A stretch of 64,000 bases of DNA from Gymnorhina tibicen (lineage: Eukaryota > Chordata > Aves > Passeriformes > Artamidae), in NCBI GenBank assembly GCA_013399875.1, contig VXAZ01001058.1:950823-1014822 (forward strand). Reading direction: 5' to 3'. Positions within the stretch are counted from its first letter, which is position 1; every line of letters begins with the position of its first letter. Both the position numbers and the translations under genes were made by a program. The notes under the pieces were generated by a model that saw only the letters and a program-made list of their open reading frames with translations, was not told the DNA's origin and made no database searches. This document shows positions 1 to 14,811 of the stretch, piece after piece.

Positions 1-803
1 CCCTCTCAGCGTCCCTGCTCTTTCTGAGAGAGGCTGGGTTTGCACAGGCCTCCTCAAAAGGTAAAGAAAGAGGTATGGCTAAGTGCTTGCCCACCAAGAG
101 CCAGGATAAATCCTAGAAAGCTGAGGAGGGTCTGATCCCACACAGTCCTGTGGTGCAGTCATTTACACCAGGCCCGAATCTTACACTGATTCCACTGGCC
201 GGGAGCAAGGGAAGCCCCGTCACCTGTCAGGAGAGGCAGTGCCACTGTTCACAGGCTCCGAGGTGCTGACGTTGCCAAGACTGCATCCCCAAGAGCAGCT
301 TAAATCCTGCCCCTCGAGCTGTGCCCATGTGCATGGCCAGCCCAAGTGTCCAGGCAAAGGTGCACTCCCAGGCACAGACTGTCAGTATTTGTAGGAGACT
401 TTCTGAAAACAGATTTGTGGGTAAACCAGCAAGACTTGAGACATTTCTGTGATAAGCAGGATACTTAGTGTGCTGCTCAGGCTGGAGATTTCACTGCTGC
501 CACAGCCAGGTGCATTTGTTGATGTGGTGCAGGGTCACTCCCTGGGTGTTGGGCTGCTCTGGCACTCGGTGAACATTCATGAAATAGCAATTAGGGCACA
601 ACAAATATCTCAGCAGCCCTGAATCAGAACTGGGAGTTTGGTTCTAGGATTGGATGGCGGAAATCTGCCTTTCCTGCCTGCTGCACTTGGAACAGTTCTT
701 GCCATAGCCGTTAGGAATTACAGTGAAGCTGAATCTAGGTGGTACTAATGCATTAATAGCAAAATATATATATTACAGGGCCTCTTTTTGTCTTTTCTCT
801 TAG
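1..803 (+). other. TMEM132D: TMEM132D intron, 3' portion
   Basis: Non-coding sequence upstream of the first exon seen. No open frame here resembles TMEM132D, so the preceding exon lies to the left of the window. The segment ends in a pyrimidine-rich tract (about 781-800) and a TAG acceptor at 801-803. An AG at about 777-778 precedes the tract and is unlikely to be used. Nothing else is recognised in this stretch. Confidence 0.75.
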
Positions 804-998
<195 letters not shown>

Positions 999-3900
999 TG
1001 ATGGAACGAGTTCTTTCATTTTCCTGACTGCTCTGTGCTGGAACACAAGATCTGTTATTGCTGTTATTACTGTACAGCTCGGTTCAGTGAAGCAACAAAC
1101 CAAACACAAAATCACAATTTTCCATCCTGCTCGTCAAACACTCGGGATTGTGTGACACTTCCCACTTCGGAAGTGTTTCCAGAGCTGACTCTCCCCTTCC
1201 CTCTCCAGTTCCATGGGCTGTGTAGGTTCAGGAATGTTGGCAGCTGTACTGCCACTCTCAGCCGTGGCTCGGGGTGTGCTTTCCTGGCCAGGCTGAGGTG
1301 AGAGCTCGCAGGAGTGCCTTAAGTTCCTTTTTGTTACTGAAATTGGAGGATCAGACCAGAGCCTCAGGAAAATGGGTGCTTCTTGAAGGCTTTCACCGAG
1401 TACCAATATTAGTACTAAAATCTTGTAAGAAATGCTGCATATTTCTATCTGCCTGAGGAAGGATGGAGTGGAAGGAGCTGCTCAGCAGTGGTGGTGGTGG
1501 CAGATAAGGCACAGAGGATTCCAGCACGGTGACACAAAGTTGCCTTGTCTGCAGCAGCTTTTATCTTTGCACAAACTCCTCTGTGGCTGTCAGTGGAGAA
1601 GAGGAAACAAGAGACACGGCTACAAATGAAAGTTAAAATTGAATTTTTTTTTTTAGATAACCAGCATGTCACAAACTGATTACAAACCCTCCAGGCCACC
1701 CTCCCAGCTGCTGGGAACCGCTGTTATCCCATTAACTGGTGTGAACTGCTCCTTATTGAGGACCTGGCCTCTGGGAGGTTTGCCCTGCCCAGAGCTGCCT
1801 GGATCGCTGAGGGTTCTGCCTTCGCCCCGGCTCCTTCGGGTGCGGACTGCAGCAGCTCAGGGCTCTGTGTGGCTGCAAAGCCTCCCCGAGCCCCAGCACC
1901 TCCAAACCACCCTTCCTGGTGGGCTTTTTTGGCCTCTGTAGGCACAAATCAGTAGATTCTTGCTACCGTCATACGGGAAACTGCTGGAACTTTGACACAT
2001 ACCCACAAGTTTGGTGGCTTCATGTCACAACTTGGGGCAGAATGAGTGAAGAATAGATCTGGGCAGAGGTGTAAATGGTCTTTTTTGAGCTATCTCTAAA
2101 GATCTTTTCTGACAAAAAAAATTGCAATTTTTACGCTCATTGGACTTGTTTTAAATAATTTCTTCATGGTAATTTCTTACACATGAGATGAACCCCAGCA
2201 ATTTCAAAGTTTAGTATTTTTATGCTTCCCCTTTAGAATCTACTCAGTGTTCCTATTTATCTGATTAGCCACCATATTGGTATCTTCTGAATAAATGTGT
2301 CTTTCTGGCTGTATTAACAGGAACCTCTAGGGTTTGGGGTTTTTTCCTTCCATGAAGCCCTTTTGGATCTGGTAAATCTGCTAAATATAGCAAATTGTTT
2401 GACTTAATCTAGATTTAAAAACAGAAGGAAATTATTTGTCCTTATGTTGTGGGAGTTAATGGATGAAGTCCTTCCTAACTCACTCATCTACTATTTCATT
2501 TTTTTTTTGGTGAATTGGAAAAAAAGGTTTTGAAAGCAAATATATCATTTGGAAGAGATGTAAACAATCAGTTTTGCTTTCTGAAGTTTTAATTATCGCC
2601 TGTAAGGACATGAATCTACCAATCAATGCTCGCGTGTTTAATCTCATTCATACACACACCATTAGCAGCGGCGTCAGTGACAGCCCTGTGTCAAACCAGG
2701 CTGTCACCATCAGAGATCAGGACGTTCTGGGCTCCTGCTCTCCCCTCCTGCAGCAGCAGAGAGGTTTCTGCAGAGCTAAAATGAGTTGCCAGTTTAAAGT
2801 GAGCTCTTAATTGAAACTGTGCCTTCGAGTTTCCAGTTTACCTGCTCTGTCTCAGACCAAGCCTTGTTCACAGGCATCTAATGAAGATAAAGATATATAA
2901 TTACTGGCCAGCCTTCAGCATGCAGCAGTAATTAGAGTTTCTGTTCTCTGCGCATTAGAGTAGTGAATAGAAAATGGAAGAAAAATCTGCTTAAGATGCC
3001 CGTTGAAATATAAAGATTAAAATTACATTTCTCTGGGTCTTCACTGTTGCTGTTTTTCAGTGCATCTGTCAAGTAGCATCTAACAGATTGATTATGTCTT
3101 CGTGGCTCAGCTTTTATTGCTGGTTTTTTGGTGTTGATTAATGATGAGGTTAAGCTCATTTTCCGTGCAGAATGAGGATACCTCATTCTTCTTTTCATTT
3201 CAGGGTCCACATTTATTACTCACTTCTTTCATCTGAGACTTCAAAGAACTTTAAAGAGCTGGTCCAAACTCTGCACTGACTCATTTTGTGCCAAACTGCA
3301 CCTACCTGAACTTGGTTGAATTTGTCAGGGCAGAATTTAGTCCACTGAAACAATATTTTTATTGACAAATGATTAGAAATTAGTTGGTCCTGAGTGACAG
3401 AGTAACCACACCAAAAAATGGAGGTGTGTTATAGACTCTGTTTCACAAATGAGGACTGTGAGACACAGAAAAGGTGTAAATTTCAAAGTGCTATAAAGTA
3501 CTGACCATTTGTAAAACTCCTACTGAACTAATGGAAAAAAGGAGAGATTTTTGAGCAGACTTTTATTTTTGCTGAGTTATTAATAAGGAATAAACGATCA
3601 AGATTATTTAAATCAAGAATGAGGAGAGGAGAAAATTCAGCTTCTTTTAATCTTTCATTTTGAAAAGACATTTCTGTTTCCAAATGGCCATTTTTTTCAA
3701 GGCTCAACAAAGCCTGGAAGTTTCCAAAGCAACACTTTCCAGTGCTCTGGGTTTTCAGTTTGATGAGTTAATTGAAAATCTGCATTCGGGTTACCCTGAA
3801 ACGAACCCACCTGTATGTTTCTTTTGTTTGCTCAGACACCTGGAAGGTGCCCTGTTCTCAGCTCTGTTCAGCTTGGCTGGAGTCACACGGTGGCTGTGCC

Positions 3901-4030
3901 AACGCTGGGAACAGGAGCCAGCTCCTCTGTCCCTTTTCTGGGTTGTACCGTGCATTTCGCAGGGGACCCCACTCAAAATCTGTGTGTTACCCGAACTCGC
4001 GTGCCTTTCCAACAAGGCACCTTCAGCTGC

Positions 4031-4420
4031 TTTCCTCCTGGAGCACCTGGAGCGGCTGGAGCTGGGGCGGGGCGGCAGTGGGGTTTGGCACTGCGGGGCT
4101 CGGGGGTGCAGGGGGCTGCTGCTGCTGCTGCCGGCGCCTTGGCACAGCCTGGGAGCTCCCCGAGCTCTGCAGAGCCCTGCGGGGCGTTCAGTCTCTCGGA
4201 ATTCCCATTTCCCACAGCTCTCCAGCCCGTCCCGGCTGCGGGGCCTGCCTGGCGCTGCTCTTGTGCCGTGCGGGTCTCGTGTCCCCCCCGGCAGGGCTGC
4301 GGGGCCGGGCGGTAATGCCGGTCCCCCCGTGCGGCTCGGCACGGCTCGGCACGGCTGGGGCTGGGGCTCGCTGCTGCCCTGCCCTCACACCCCGGGCCGT
4401 GTGAGAGGGGGAACAGCACA
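4031..4420. promoter_or_regulatory. Intronic CpG-rich island (candidate)
   Basis: About 390 bp are strongly GC-rich, with roughly 30 CpG dinucleotides counted by eye, against AT-rich flanks. The patch includes a (GCT)5 run and short repeats of CGGCTCGGCA at about 4332-4352. It is 3 kb inside the large TMEM132D intron and could be an alternative promoter, an enhancer or simply GC-rich avian DNA. No convincing first exon or core promoter motif was identified. Confidence 0.4.
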
Positions 4421-7400
4421 CCCGGCAGTTTGTGAAATATTACCGCGGGCCAGTAAATCTTTCACCAACACTCAGTGTGGTTTTATCAGTGGCAAAATAG
4501 CGTCTTTTTCATCATGTGACAGGCTTTACGGAAGCTGAAGTGTCAGAGCATTTAAAGTAGCCTGAAGCAGGCAGCGTTTTAAAGCATTAAACTTTTAACA
4601 GCTGCTCCTTTTCTTCCTTACACTGGTGCACTTCAGGGGGAAGTTGAATTCTTCTAAAGTCAGTGGAGTGACAGAGTAAAAAATCAAAGGGAGAAAGTCG
4701 AGCCCAGGATTTTATCTGCTCCTTAGCTGAGCGCTGGCAGCTCTCAGCGCTGGGCTCTGCTCCGTGCGGGCTCCTGCCACAGCTCACCGCGCTGCAGATC
4801 CGTGGGATCACAGCATTCCAGCTGCCAAGGAGAACCCTCGTGAGCCCCCAGGGAGGCACTGCAAAGATACACAAAACTTGCAGCCACGAGTGGGAAGGAT
4901 CCCAGCTTCCCGGTGATCTCTCAAGTTTAAGCCGAGCTTAGGGCAAGTTGAGATGTTCGTTATGGCTCATTGGGTCTGAAAACTGACCGGGTCAGGCGGG
5001 GGAAGCCGAGTGCTCGCCCTGTGCTTGCTGCAGGGGATTTGTGCAGGGAGAAGGTCAGGACAGGAGGAATCCTCTGCACTGGGGACAGGGAAAAGTGGGA
5101 AGAGCAAGGAAGAGCAAGCTCCTGTTTCAGAAGCAGTGATCTGATAAACTGGCTAACCAGAATGTGCAATGTTTTATATATAATATATAACATAATTGAT
5201 AAATCTGTGCCTTGAGAGTTTGGTGAAGATCAACTTCATGCCATGATTTTCCATAGTATAATGTGATTTCTCTCACCAGCTGAACAGCCTTATTCCATCC
5301 CAAAAATATTTTGATCCGTCTTGGAAACAATCTTGATTTAAGTCAGCAAATGTATGTTTTTACTCTCTGCAGTGTCTAAACATTTCATTTTGATAGAAAA
5401 TGATGAAGTCATGTCCTGTCATTTAAACTCAGTTTCAGTATTCCTGACATCAGAATCCATCTGACCTTTTCACCTTAGGATGAAGCAACTTTAAAATGAA
5501 AATGCTTTTTCTGCTCTGCTCTAGTAATCAGGATACAGCACAAACTCAGCAGAAAGCAGTGTCAAAACTAAAAGTTGCAATAGTAACTGTAGAGTTCAGT
5601 TCATGTGCTGCTGGTGTTGGTTATGCAGGGAGAAGGCACAATTTTAATCTTGCTCTGGTATGAAAAACAGACGTGGCAAAGACGAATTCTGAATGCAGAA
5701 CTGATACAACAGACTTGCGTCTCCGAGGAATTGTCTGAAACTCACCTAAAGCTGTTGAAGTTACTGGATTTGTCTCTTTCATATTCTGCCAATTCATCAT
5801 TCTGATGTGAATCTTGGGAAGTAACAAGGTTTCCGTGGTGTTATTTGCCTTCTTGTAATCATCCATACTGAAAGCCCCAGTGGGACTGCCACAGTCACTG
5901 TTTCCTGCACTTCCTTTGTGTTTCTGAAAAGCTATAAGCTTATAAGATAAAAAACTTCTCTGTAATGGAAAAAAAAATCTAAATAATTTCTGAATTGAGG
6001 CGTCTTCAAAGTTCTACAGAAGATACCCAGGAATCTTGGTTTTTTGTGCTTCATGGGAAAGAATATGTGTTCTTGGTAGAGCCAGGGATAATCTCTTTCT
6101 GTGGGTATTTCTCTTCCTTTATAGGGAGGAATATGTCTATGTCCATAAAAAGAATGAGGCAGAATCTAAAGAATATCCGAACAGTAATGCCAAGGGGGAT
6201 CCCAGTGAGCAAATTTAATCATTTGCTGAACCCAGAAGGGGCTCATGAATGTCCTTGATGTGCTAAAGCACTGCTAAGGTGCAGTTCTGTGACTGTTTAA
6301 AGCTAACACAGAGCTGCCATCCCTGTCTCTGCTGCCCAGGAGTGCAGCTGAGTGAAAATGAATCAATTTCTTTTTTTGGTGAATGAGCTGTCTGCCTGCT
6401 CAGCTCCCTGCTCCCTGGCTGAGTTCACTGGGGATGCTCACAGTGCCAGCGCTGGGAAAAGAGTGACTCTGGGGCAGGAGTCAGTAGCTGAGGGCGAGGG
6501 TGGCCAGGAGTGCTTCTTTCTGCTGCGTGTTTGTTTAAATGACACCAGGGCTTTGCACAGGCATTCCCTTGCTGTCACATCATTAGCCTGACCATCATTC
6601 CCATCCCTGGAGAAGGCTGATCCCATCCCTGTGCCTGTGAACCCCCTCAGGGAAGGTGCTCAGGAAGGATGGTGAGGATTTTCCAGGTGCCTCACCTGTT
6701 TCTGAGTGTCAGATCTGGGCAGTGGGAGACAGCCCTGTGGGAATGTGCAAATCCCCTGGACTTGCAAAGGGCATTGAGGGGTTTTTAGCTGCTTTCCAAA
6801 CCCACCTCACTGCACACTGAACCCTAGGAATGCTCCATCATCTCCGTGAGAAGAGATTGGTTTATCTCTAGAGAAAATGTGCTGAGGGAGGAAGGGGCAG
6901 ACAATGCCAAGGGAAATGAGTGCCCTGCTTCCTTCCCCTGGGCTAAGGCAGCAGAGCAGCACTGAAAGCACCTGGTGATGTTACAGCGATAGAAACGAGA
7001 GCTGCACTGGGCTCAGATCATCCACCAACACCTGTCTCCATCGCGGGAGCTTGCATTAATGATTATAAATTGCCATTCTTCCTTAAAAAGCTCCCAGTGT
7101 GTTCTGTGGTTGCAGTGGCCGTCTGCCACTCTCTCTGATGAGGTGAGGTATTTATAGCTCGTGGTGCCAGCTCTGAGCCATCCCCCAGATCATGGCACAA
7201 AGCTCTGTGTTGCTTTGTTACCGTGCAGTGAACAGTTACGCAATGCCATGTAAATGACTGTCTTCTCAGCCCAAGGTGGGGTTTTTCTGGGCACATCAGA
7301 TACAGCATAGCCACTAAAGGACTTTGCTTTTGCCTATCATTCGCAGGACTGTCCAGGTGTTGTATTAGGTGTGGAAGAGGTTGGTCTTGCTAAAATAAAA

Positions 7401-9326
7401 ATACATGTAACAAGCTATTTTCAGCTGATTTAAATGTGCTCAAATGCAAGGGCTGTGCCGGTGTTTGCTGAGGATGAGGCTCATGTTCTGGAGTTAATAG
7501 AGAAACTGCTGGGCAGAGCTGAAGTATCCTGAACATTAGCCATGGAGTACTTGCAGGATTCCTAGAGGGCTCAGAGGCAACTGGAAGAACAAGGGGAGAT
7601 TCTGGACGTGCCTCTGTGCAGGAAAAGGGGAGGCTGCGTGTGTTAGGAAGGCTGGGGTCAAAAGGCCGTAATGAAGCTGAATTTTTAATGCTGTCCTGTT
7701 CTGCCTTCGTTCTAATGAAGGAAGGAATCATGCTCTAATGGTTAAACCTGGATGGGATTTTAGGCATTGCAGATTCTAATAAGGGCTCAGCCTGCACACA
7801 GTGCGTGACTCTTGATTTTCATTTCTCCCTTAATAAGATGGGATGACAATTGGATAACCCCTCGGATGGTTTCTGAGAGGCTGCATTGAAATGGGCTCTG
7901 GCAGGTGCTTTCAGCTGTGACATCGCTGTGCCATTGTGGGCCCTGGCACGTCATTGATTTGATCTGTCTCAGCAGAGACACACACAAAAGGTGTGTAATG
8001 GCTCTGAATTACCTTGGCAGATAAAGAGCATTAATGCTAAATCCCCAAAGAATGCTTTGAAACATAAAATGTAATGTATAAGCATCGTCATTATGGTTGT
8101 TAATAACATACATAACCCTAACTGGGACAGAGCACAGACTGCAGAAATCACACCTGTTAAATTTCACCTAATCACAGCCCGTACAAAATTCTGTCATGAT
8201 AAAATATCCGTGCCTGAGTAAGGAAGGATTTAGAAATATTTTCAGATTTCTTATGTAACAGAGTCTGTGCAAGTCAGTTGACTGAAGATTTCTTCTCTTT
8301 TGTTCACTGTCTGGAGCATTTTGCATTCCTTTTAGGATGGTGACTTTTGGCCACCCATGTACTTTTTCTCTTTGCAGTTACGTAAAAAAATTATGCAGTA
8401 CTTAAGGATTTCAAGAGAAAAGAGGGTAAATCAGTCAAACACATCTGAAAAGTGCTTGAGATGCCAGAACACAAGGATTTCTCTGAGTGCAGTTTATTAG
8501 CAGAAATGATTATCTCTAACAGTTCTCATGCTTTACACATGTGACAGGCTCTGGTCTCCTTTTCTGAGACTGTGGCCTGGGTGCTGTATTTGTTTGTAGG
8601 ACACACCAGTGCTATGGTTTCCCCCATCAGCTGCCCACAGAAATGCTGAACAACTTTCCTGTTTCAGCCTTGGTTTGTAGCATCGTCCTGTTTAGCTGGT
8701 TATTGGATGATAAGCCTGATTTCTGAATCAATTTAGGCATTCAAATCCAATTAATTTAATTGCAAATTAGAAACCTAAGCACCTACAAAAAGTGGCTTTA
8801 ATGGCTCTTCAATATTAGTTAAAAGTGTAACTATGTATTTAGAGCAGGTGGGTATTATATAAAGCTGGCATTTTCTCCCAACTTAAATAATCTGTTCAGC
8901 ATAATAACTATTAAAAATAACGTGATTATTTGCAAGCAGGTAATTATTTTGTAGCTGTAAAGGGGTTTTGTTTGAGTGAATTTAGGGCATCTTCTTTAGA
9001 CTTTGGGATTTGAGTGCCCTCAGCAATTTCTTTGAGCATTTGTGAGCATGTGAAAAGCTGTTGTAGTGTTTGAGGTTTTGCGCAGACCTGGAGCTGATAC
9101 CAAAATGAAATCTATGAATATGACGTTCCATTACATGCTCCATTTCATTCCACTAAAAGGCAGAGAGGGAGAAGTGAAACTTCAGTAATGAAGGGAAGTA
9201 TCATTTGCCCTGGTGAGTAGGCTTCTAAGGGCACAATGGATGGTACTAAACGATATTTTTTGCATTGTCTGTGAGCATTATATTAATTGCACTTGACTGT
9301 CACTGAAAGAAAAAGTCGGTCTCATG

Positions 9327-9340
9327 CACACACACACACA
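9327..9340. repeat. (CA)7 microsatellite
   Basis: Seven uninterrupted CA units lie in the large TMEM132D intron. The run is short and probably not highly polymorphic. Confidence 0.8.
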
Positions 9341-12300
9341 ACTTCTGTTCGTGATTGGATCTCATTTCCGCCCCTGAAAATCCAGATTTAACCCAGTGTG
9401 GTTAATGGGATTGCTCTGCACTTTATGTGATGAAGAGAAGAGGAAGTCTGTTCCTTGCTGGGAGATTGTTTGTGTCTGAGCACGGCTCTCGCTGTCACTG
9501 GGAGGGTTTGTCTGGCGTCAGCTTCACGCTGAAAGCGAACATCAGCCAGAGCCAATTTCGGCTGTTCCAGTGCCGTAGCCATAAGTCAGCCCGTGCTTCC
9601 TTGGAAGTTCTTCACACATTTTGATGATGCTGAGCTGAGTTTCAAGCTTGTAACAAATCTTGAAAGCCGCTGTTTCCCTAGGGCTCAGAATTGCATTGCA
9701 AGGATTTCACACAGGCCTGCAGACGGATGAGAAGCAGCCCCTCTGGCACTGCAGTTGTACGTGCTATGCTAATTTTTGAAGACACCTTGACAAGTAGTTT
9801 TCCAAATTGTGCCCTTTGTTCCCAGGTTAAACAATGTGTGTGTCTAATCTCATCTGGAGCTCTCTCTTCTCTGAGCAGATTCAGCTGGACAGCATTCATT
9901 GATACTCATTTCTTTGGAGCTCAGGCTGCTCGGGAAGCTGGGTGGAGATGTGATTAACCTCATCCTGGACTCTTTAGTACCCAGAGCTGACAGTTACCAT
10001 CTGATCTCCAGCGAGGCTAATTACTGATAAAAGTTTTCTTCACAGGATGGTTGGTTGTTTTGTTGCTGTTGAGTGGCTAAAATAAGACATTAAGTAGCAT
10101 AAAGTGTGCTCAACACAGGAAAACTGCAGAAAAGGAATTACTGGGGAAGAAGAATGAACGGGATGGTCCCAGAATCTCATTATCTGACAGAGGACTTCCT
10201 TCATGGACCAGCACAGGAAGCAGCGAGGGCAGAATCTGGCCCAGTGCTGGTGGAACCCAGCGTGTTCTGGGGCCAGTCCCAGTGCAGGCCAGGCTGTGCT
10301 GGCAGATCCCACGGGCACTGCAGGGCTGCCCCCAGTTTTAATGAGTTCTAATTGTAGACCCATAGTGAGGCCCTCACTCAGCCAGGCTCTTCTGGAGCTG
10401 GGTGTTTTCTTCCCCTGAGCCCAGCCTGGCCCTTGGGTCAGGAGCTGCCCCTGCAGTGACCAGTGCAGTTCCCTGGAAAAGCCTCGTGTGGCTCCTTTCC
10501 CTTCACAGCAGGACAGGAGAGCAGGCGGGCCAGAGCAGGGGACAAGGCTGACCAGAGTGAGATGTGACTCTGAGACATTCCATGCTCACTGAAGAAAGAA
10601 AATAAGGAAAAACCTTGCTGAAAACAACCTGATTGTGTCTGCATGGGTATCATGGCAAAACAGAGGCAAACTGCTGAGGGTGATTTTCGTACAAAGATAT
10701 AAACTGGTATAAAATGAATGCCAGCTTCCTGTGGAATGGGCCCAGCACCAGGATCTCCCACTGTCTAACTGCTCCACTAAAACTTACCTAGCCTGGGGCT
10801 TTGGGGGGCTTACATCAAGCATTTAATTTGTTAGAGGCATATTCTACCCTTTCACGTGAAATGTAGCCTGAAATACAGAAAAGAGCAGTTTCTAATTAAA
10901 CTCCTGCCTAAATCCATTAAAGCTTCTGAAGCCACTGAGACAGGGAGATAAAAAGAACTTTAATGATCCCAATATGTAAATAGAGATGTAAAAGTTTGTT
11001 TGGAGGAATGAAGGTTAGAGGCCAGACAGGAAACCAAATGTAAGCCAAATTGAGTCACTGCATTAGTTATCATGGATTTTCATAGAAATAAAGTAATCAT
11101 GCACATTCAAGTTTCAGTTCGTAAATATGAAGTGACAGCCTCTGAGTTAGCCACTGAAATTATATTATAGACCTGAAAAAGAATAATAGAGGAAATTGCG
11201 AAAGCATAAGAGAGAGTTGTAATGGAATTGGGCATTGGTATAAATACAAATCATGAGAGGGAGATTGATTTAGTGAAAGATATGAAACTCAGAAACTCGA
11301 GGTGTTAAAAAGATCATCTGCTCATCTGATAAAGAATGCCTAAGGCTGCACAACTTTTAGCTGAAACAGCCAGATTTGCTTAAGGTAGATTAACTTTAAA
11401 ATTGTATGAGGAATAATGTATTGCAAGGGAGCTTGCTTCTGCAGGACACAGTTGCTGTATTAAGAAAATTACCTTTTCTCATAAATTTAGTCAGAAGTTT
11501 TATGAGGAGTTGTGGGAATAAGGAATTGCTGTAATCCAAAGAGCCTAAACAGTGACATGTCCGTGCCAGCCAGCAATGAGGATTTGGAAGAAAGCCCTCT
11601 TGGTGAAATGAGTTGTCCAGGCCACTTCTCTGGGTGGTTTTTTGTCCATACCAGGAGGTAGGACAGCCTCAGGTTCCGTGTGAGTGGCGTCTCCATCTAA
11701 GTGTCTGCTAATGTGGAAAGATTTGTTTCAGCTTGTGAGAGCCTTTCAGGGCTCGTACCTCTCCATCTGTGTCTGCAGAGGAATGGAAATCTCCCCTGCC
11801 CGCACATGTCCGAGGGAAGAAGGCTCAAAGATCCAGATGAAATTGTGCTGAAACCTCCTCTCAATATCTGAGGGTGATAGAACAACCCTTTTTTAGTTTG
11901 GAAACCAAAAATTGGAATTGCAGCTTCATTCCCAGCAGTGCTGAAGGTATGAATAACTCCACACCGAGATTTGCAGCAGTCATAGTTCTCTTGCAAATAT
12001 CACATCTTCATTTCCCTTCTCCCTCCGTTATATGGAGTCCTGCTTTTCAAACAAATTACAAGAAAAGGGTTAGGGACCCTGTTCTTGCCTGCTGTATCTC
12101 AGGCCACTGAATTGTGCACATCCATACACAGGCTGGTGAGACACAGCAGAGCAGAGTCCAGGGAGGAACTGTGCACATCCTGTAATCAGCTTTTCTCTTC
12201 TTACAATGTGATTTTGCATGGTGGGGATCACCTCTGCTTCTGAAAAAAAAATCTGAATAATCTTCCTGAGGCAGACAGCCCTTATTCACCTGAGGGGGAG

Positions 12301-13205
12301 TTTGATAGCTCACCTAAAATTCTCACAAGGAATTCTCGGGCAGTTTGGAAGGCTTTGTGGAGCCCACTGAATGCTGCAGCAGACAAAGGGCTCCCTCTTC
12401 CTCAGAGCTAAATTGGTGAGTGACAGCCGTCAGACAGTGACAGTGCTCGCAGAGAAGGGCTCCAGGTTGAGCTCAGCGATGGCACAGGCGTTTCTGGGCA
12501 GCTGGAGCTGCAGTTCCAGCTCAGCTCAGCTTCACTCCAGTAGAGCCCAGCCCTTGTCATGAGCTGTCGCCTCAGCCCACGGAGAGCGTGCAGGATAAAC
12601 CCGAGCGAGCTGCTGCCAGCGAGCTGTGCCGAGAGCTTGCATTAATTATGTGCGTCTTCCCAGGGAACTTTCCGTGGAGTTGAGCTGTCCAGTGTGTTCC
12701 CGTTGTCTGGAAACCGAGAGGAGAGGGTGCGGCTGCCCTGCCCCAGGTGCCTGCAGGGCAAGCCGGGGAAAGCCTGCACAGGGACCTGGGGGTTCGCGTG
12801 GGGGGAGCACTAAAGGCACAGCACCCACACCAAATCCATGAGAGGGATGGCCATGAGGTCTTTCTAAAGAGTAAGGGTCTCAGTGGAACGCCAGAGGTGT
12901 GCCAGGCAGCGCTGTGGTGTCACTCGTGTACCCTGCAGACGCCTGGCACACTCCTGTATCCGCCTGATCCGCCAGCAGTGCCTGCAGAGCTGTGCCCTAA
13001 GAGCTGCTCCACTCATCTGCCTGGGAATCCATGAAGCTCTGCTTTTCCAGCCCCTGTGGGACAGACTAGCTGCTGACGGGCACAGTTGTCCTATTAAGTG
13101 TCCAGAATTTGCCTAAGCTTTAAATAGGAGTTTTCTGGAAAAGATCCAGCTGCTGAGAACACAGACCCACATCTGCTCATCTGTGGCTTCCACACCCTGG
13201 TGTCC

Positions 13206-13243
13206 TCACATGAAATACAGCTTCACATGAAATACAGCTTCAC
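13206..13243. repeat. 17-bp direct tandem duplication
   Basis: The 17-mer TCACATGAAATACAGCT occurs twice in immediate succession (13206-13222 and 13223-13239), followed by the first four bases of a third copy. The two copies are identical, which suggests a recent replication-slippage event. Confidence 0.9.
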
Positions 13244-14811
13244 TGGGGCTTCCTGATCAGCCATGAGACTTTGTTATTAACATCATCAATTCCTAAACCC
13301 TGAGAACATGCAAGATGTGTCGATACAACAGGGCAGTTTGTGTTCAGATGGAGTCTCTCTCGCAATCTGGCTGTTCTTTCCTCTTGGTTGTTTGAAGATA
13401 GTTCAGGTATCAAGCCTCAGGACTCACCTCAATTTCCCAGTAAACAGATCCGTGGTATGAGTGCTTGTCAGGATGGAAGGAGTGTGAAAGCGTTTGGAAG
13501 ATCAAAGCAGCACGACTCCCATCAGAGTCGATAGAGAACAAGCAACTAAAATCTTACAAAATGCTTTCAAATTATCCTCCGCCTTCGATTCCCTATCCTC
13601 GCTGAAACCAGCTCCTGAAATGTTTTATTGAATGTGTTCCTCTGTCATTTCTCTGAAAGAAAAAGGAAGCTTGGAGGAGCTGTGGGCTCGGGTTGGCAGC
13701 AAGACCCTCTGCGTTTCCCTGGCTGCCCTGCCGTGCCAGCCCCTTGGGTGCTCTGGGAGCTGGGGCACAGCTGGGCTTTGTTATTTGGTTATGGGGAGAA
13801 AAGCTGATGTTTTTCTACTCTTGCATTGACCCTGAGCATGTTCTGAGAACTGTCCTTGCTCTGCTGCTGTCAGACCCAGGCCCCCAGAGCCTCAGTGCTG
13901 TGTCTGGGCCGTTCTGCACGGTGAGAGCTGTGGGCACGGGCAGGGGTTTGTCCTTGCCGTGCTTGGCACTGTCTCTGTGAGCACATATTTATTAGGAAAG
14001 CACCTGCAACATCTCCCAGCAGCACCAAGCCTCAGTGCCCAGGAACTGCAGTGCCCCATCAGAGCCCATCCTGTGACAGCCTGAACAGCCATGAATAAAA
14101 CATTAATGAATAAACAGAGCACAAAAAACACCTTTTCTGAGGTCAAATGGCAGAGATGAAATAGAAACTGCATCTCTTCAGTCCTCACCTCGACTTCTAC
14201 CCATTCCACGAGTGTGGGTTTGTTTAATAATTTTTTCTAGTCTTATGTGAGAGGAAATGTTTCTGGCCTGGCTTTCCTATTTATGCTAAATGTAGCTATT
14301 TTCATTGTTTGGTTGATTATTCTCGGACATCAGAGTAATGAGACGTCATTTCTCATCCCAGACAGCATTTGCAGATAACATTCCCCAGCACTTCGTGGCC
14401 AGGGGAAAGCTTCGTAAACAGTTAATTCCTTCATTCCCACAATGAGGATAATGATATCTGCACTATATAAACAGGTATTTATATGAAAAAATGCACACAG
14501 AGACACACATTTTGTCATAAGCACTGAGCCCTCACTGTGATGTGCTTTACAAAGTGTTGTCAGGAGGTTTTTCTGCAAAATGCTGAAATGCTGTTAGATA
14601 ATGGGAAAAGTTCAAATATAAAATGTTCATCATCAGCACCATTGTTGTTATTATTTTACCCGACTGTGCAAAGAAAGAGACACAGAAATGAAACAGTATT
14701 GATCCATAGTGATTGCACTGGTCCTAAACCAGGCTTTTGTTTAGCTGCCTGAGGAAAACAGGATGCCTTTCCTCCCAGCTTTTTAATATGTTTTTTCCTT
14801 GAATCTTCATG

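Noticed and set aside
3660..4538. 292-codon open frame on +
   Set aside because: It crosses the GC-rich island, has overlapping open frames in several other frames and both strands, lacks domain resemblance, and lies inside a TMEM132D intron.
8748..8762. 15-bp near-palindrome CAATTAATTTAATTG in the large intron
   Set aside because: It looks like a paired homeodomain site, but AT-rich sequence gives such matches often and there is no supporting context.
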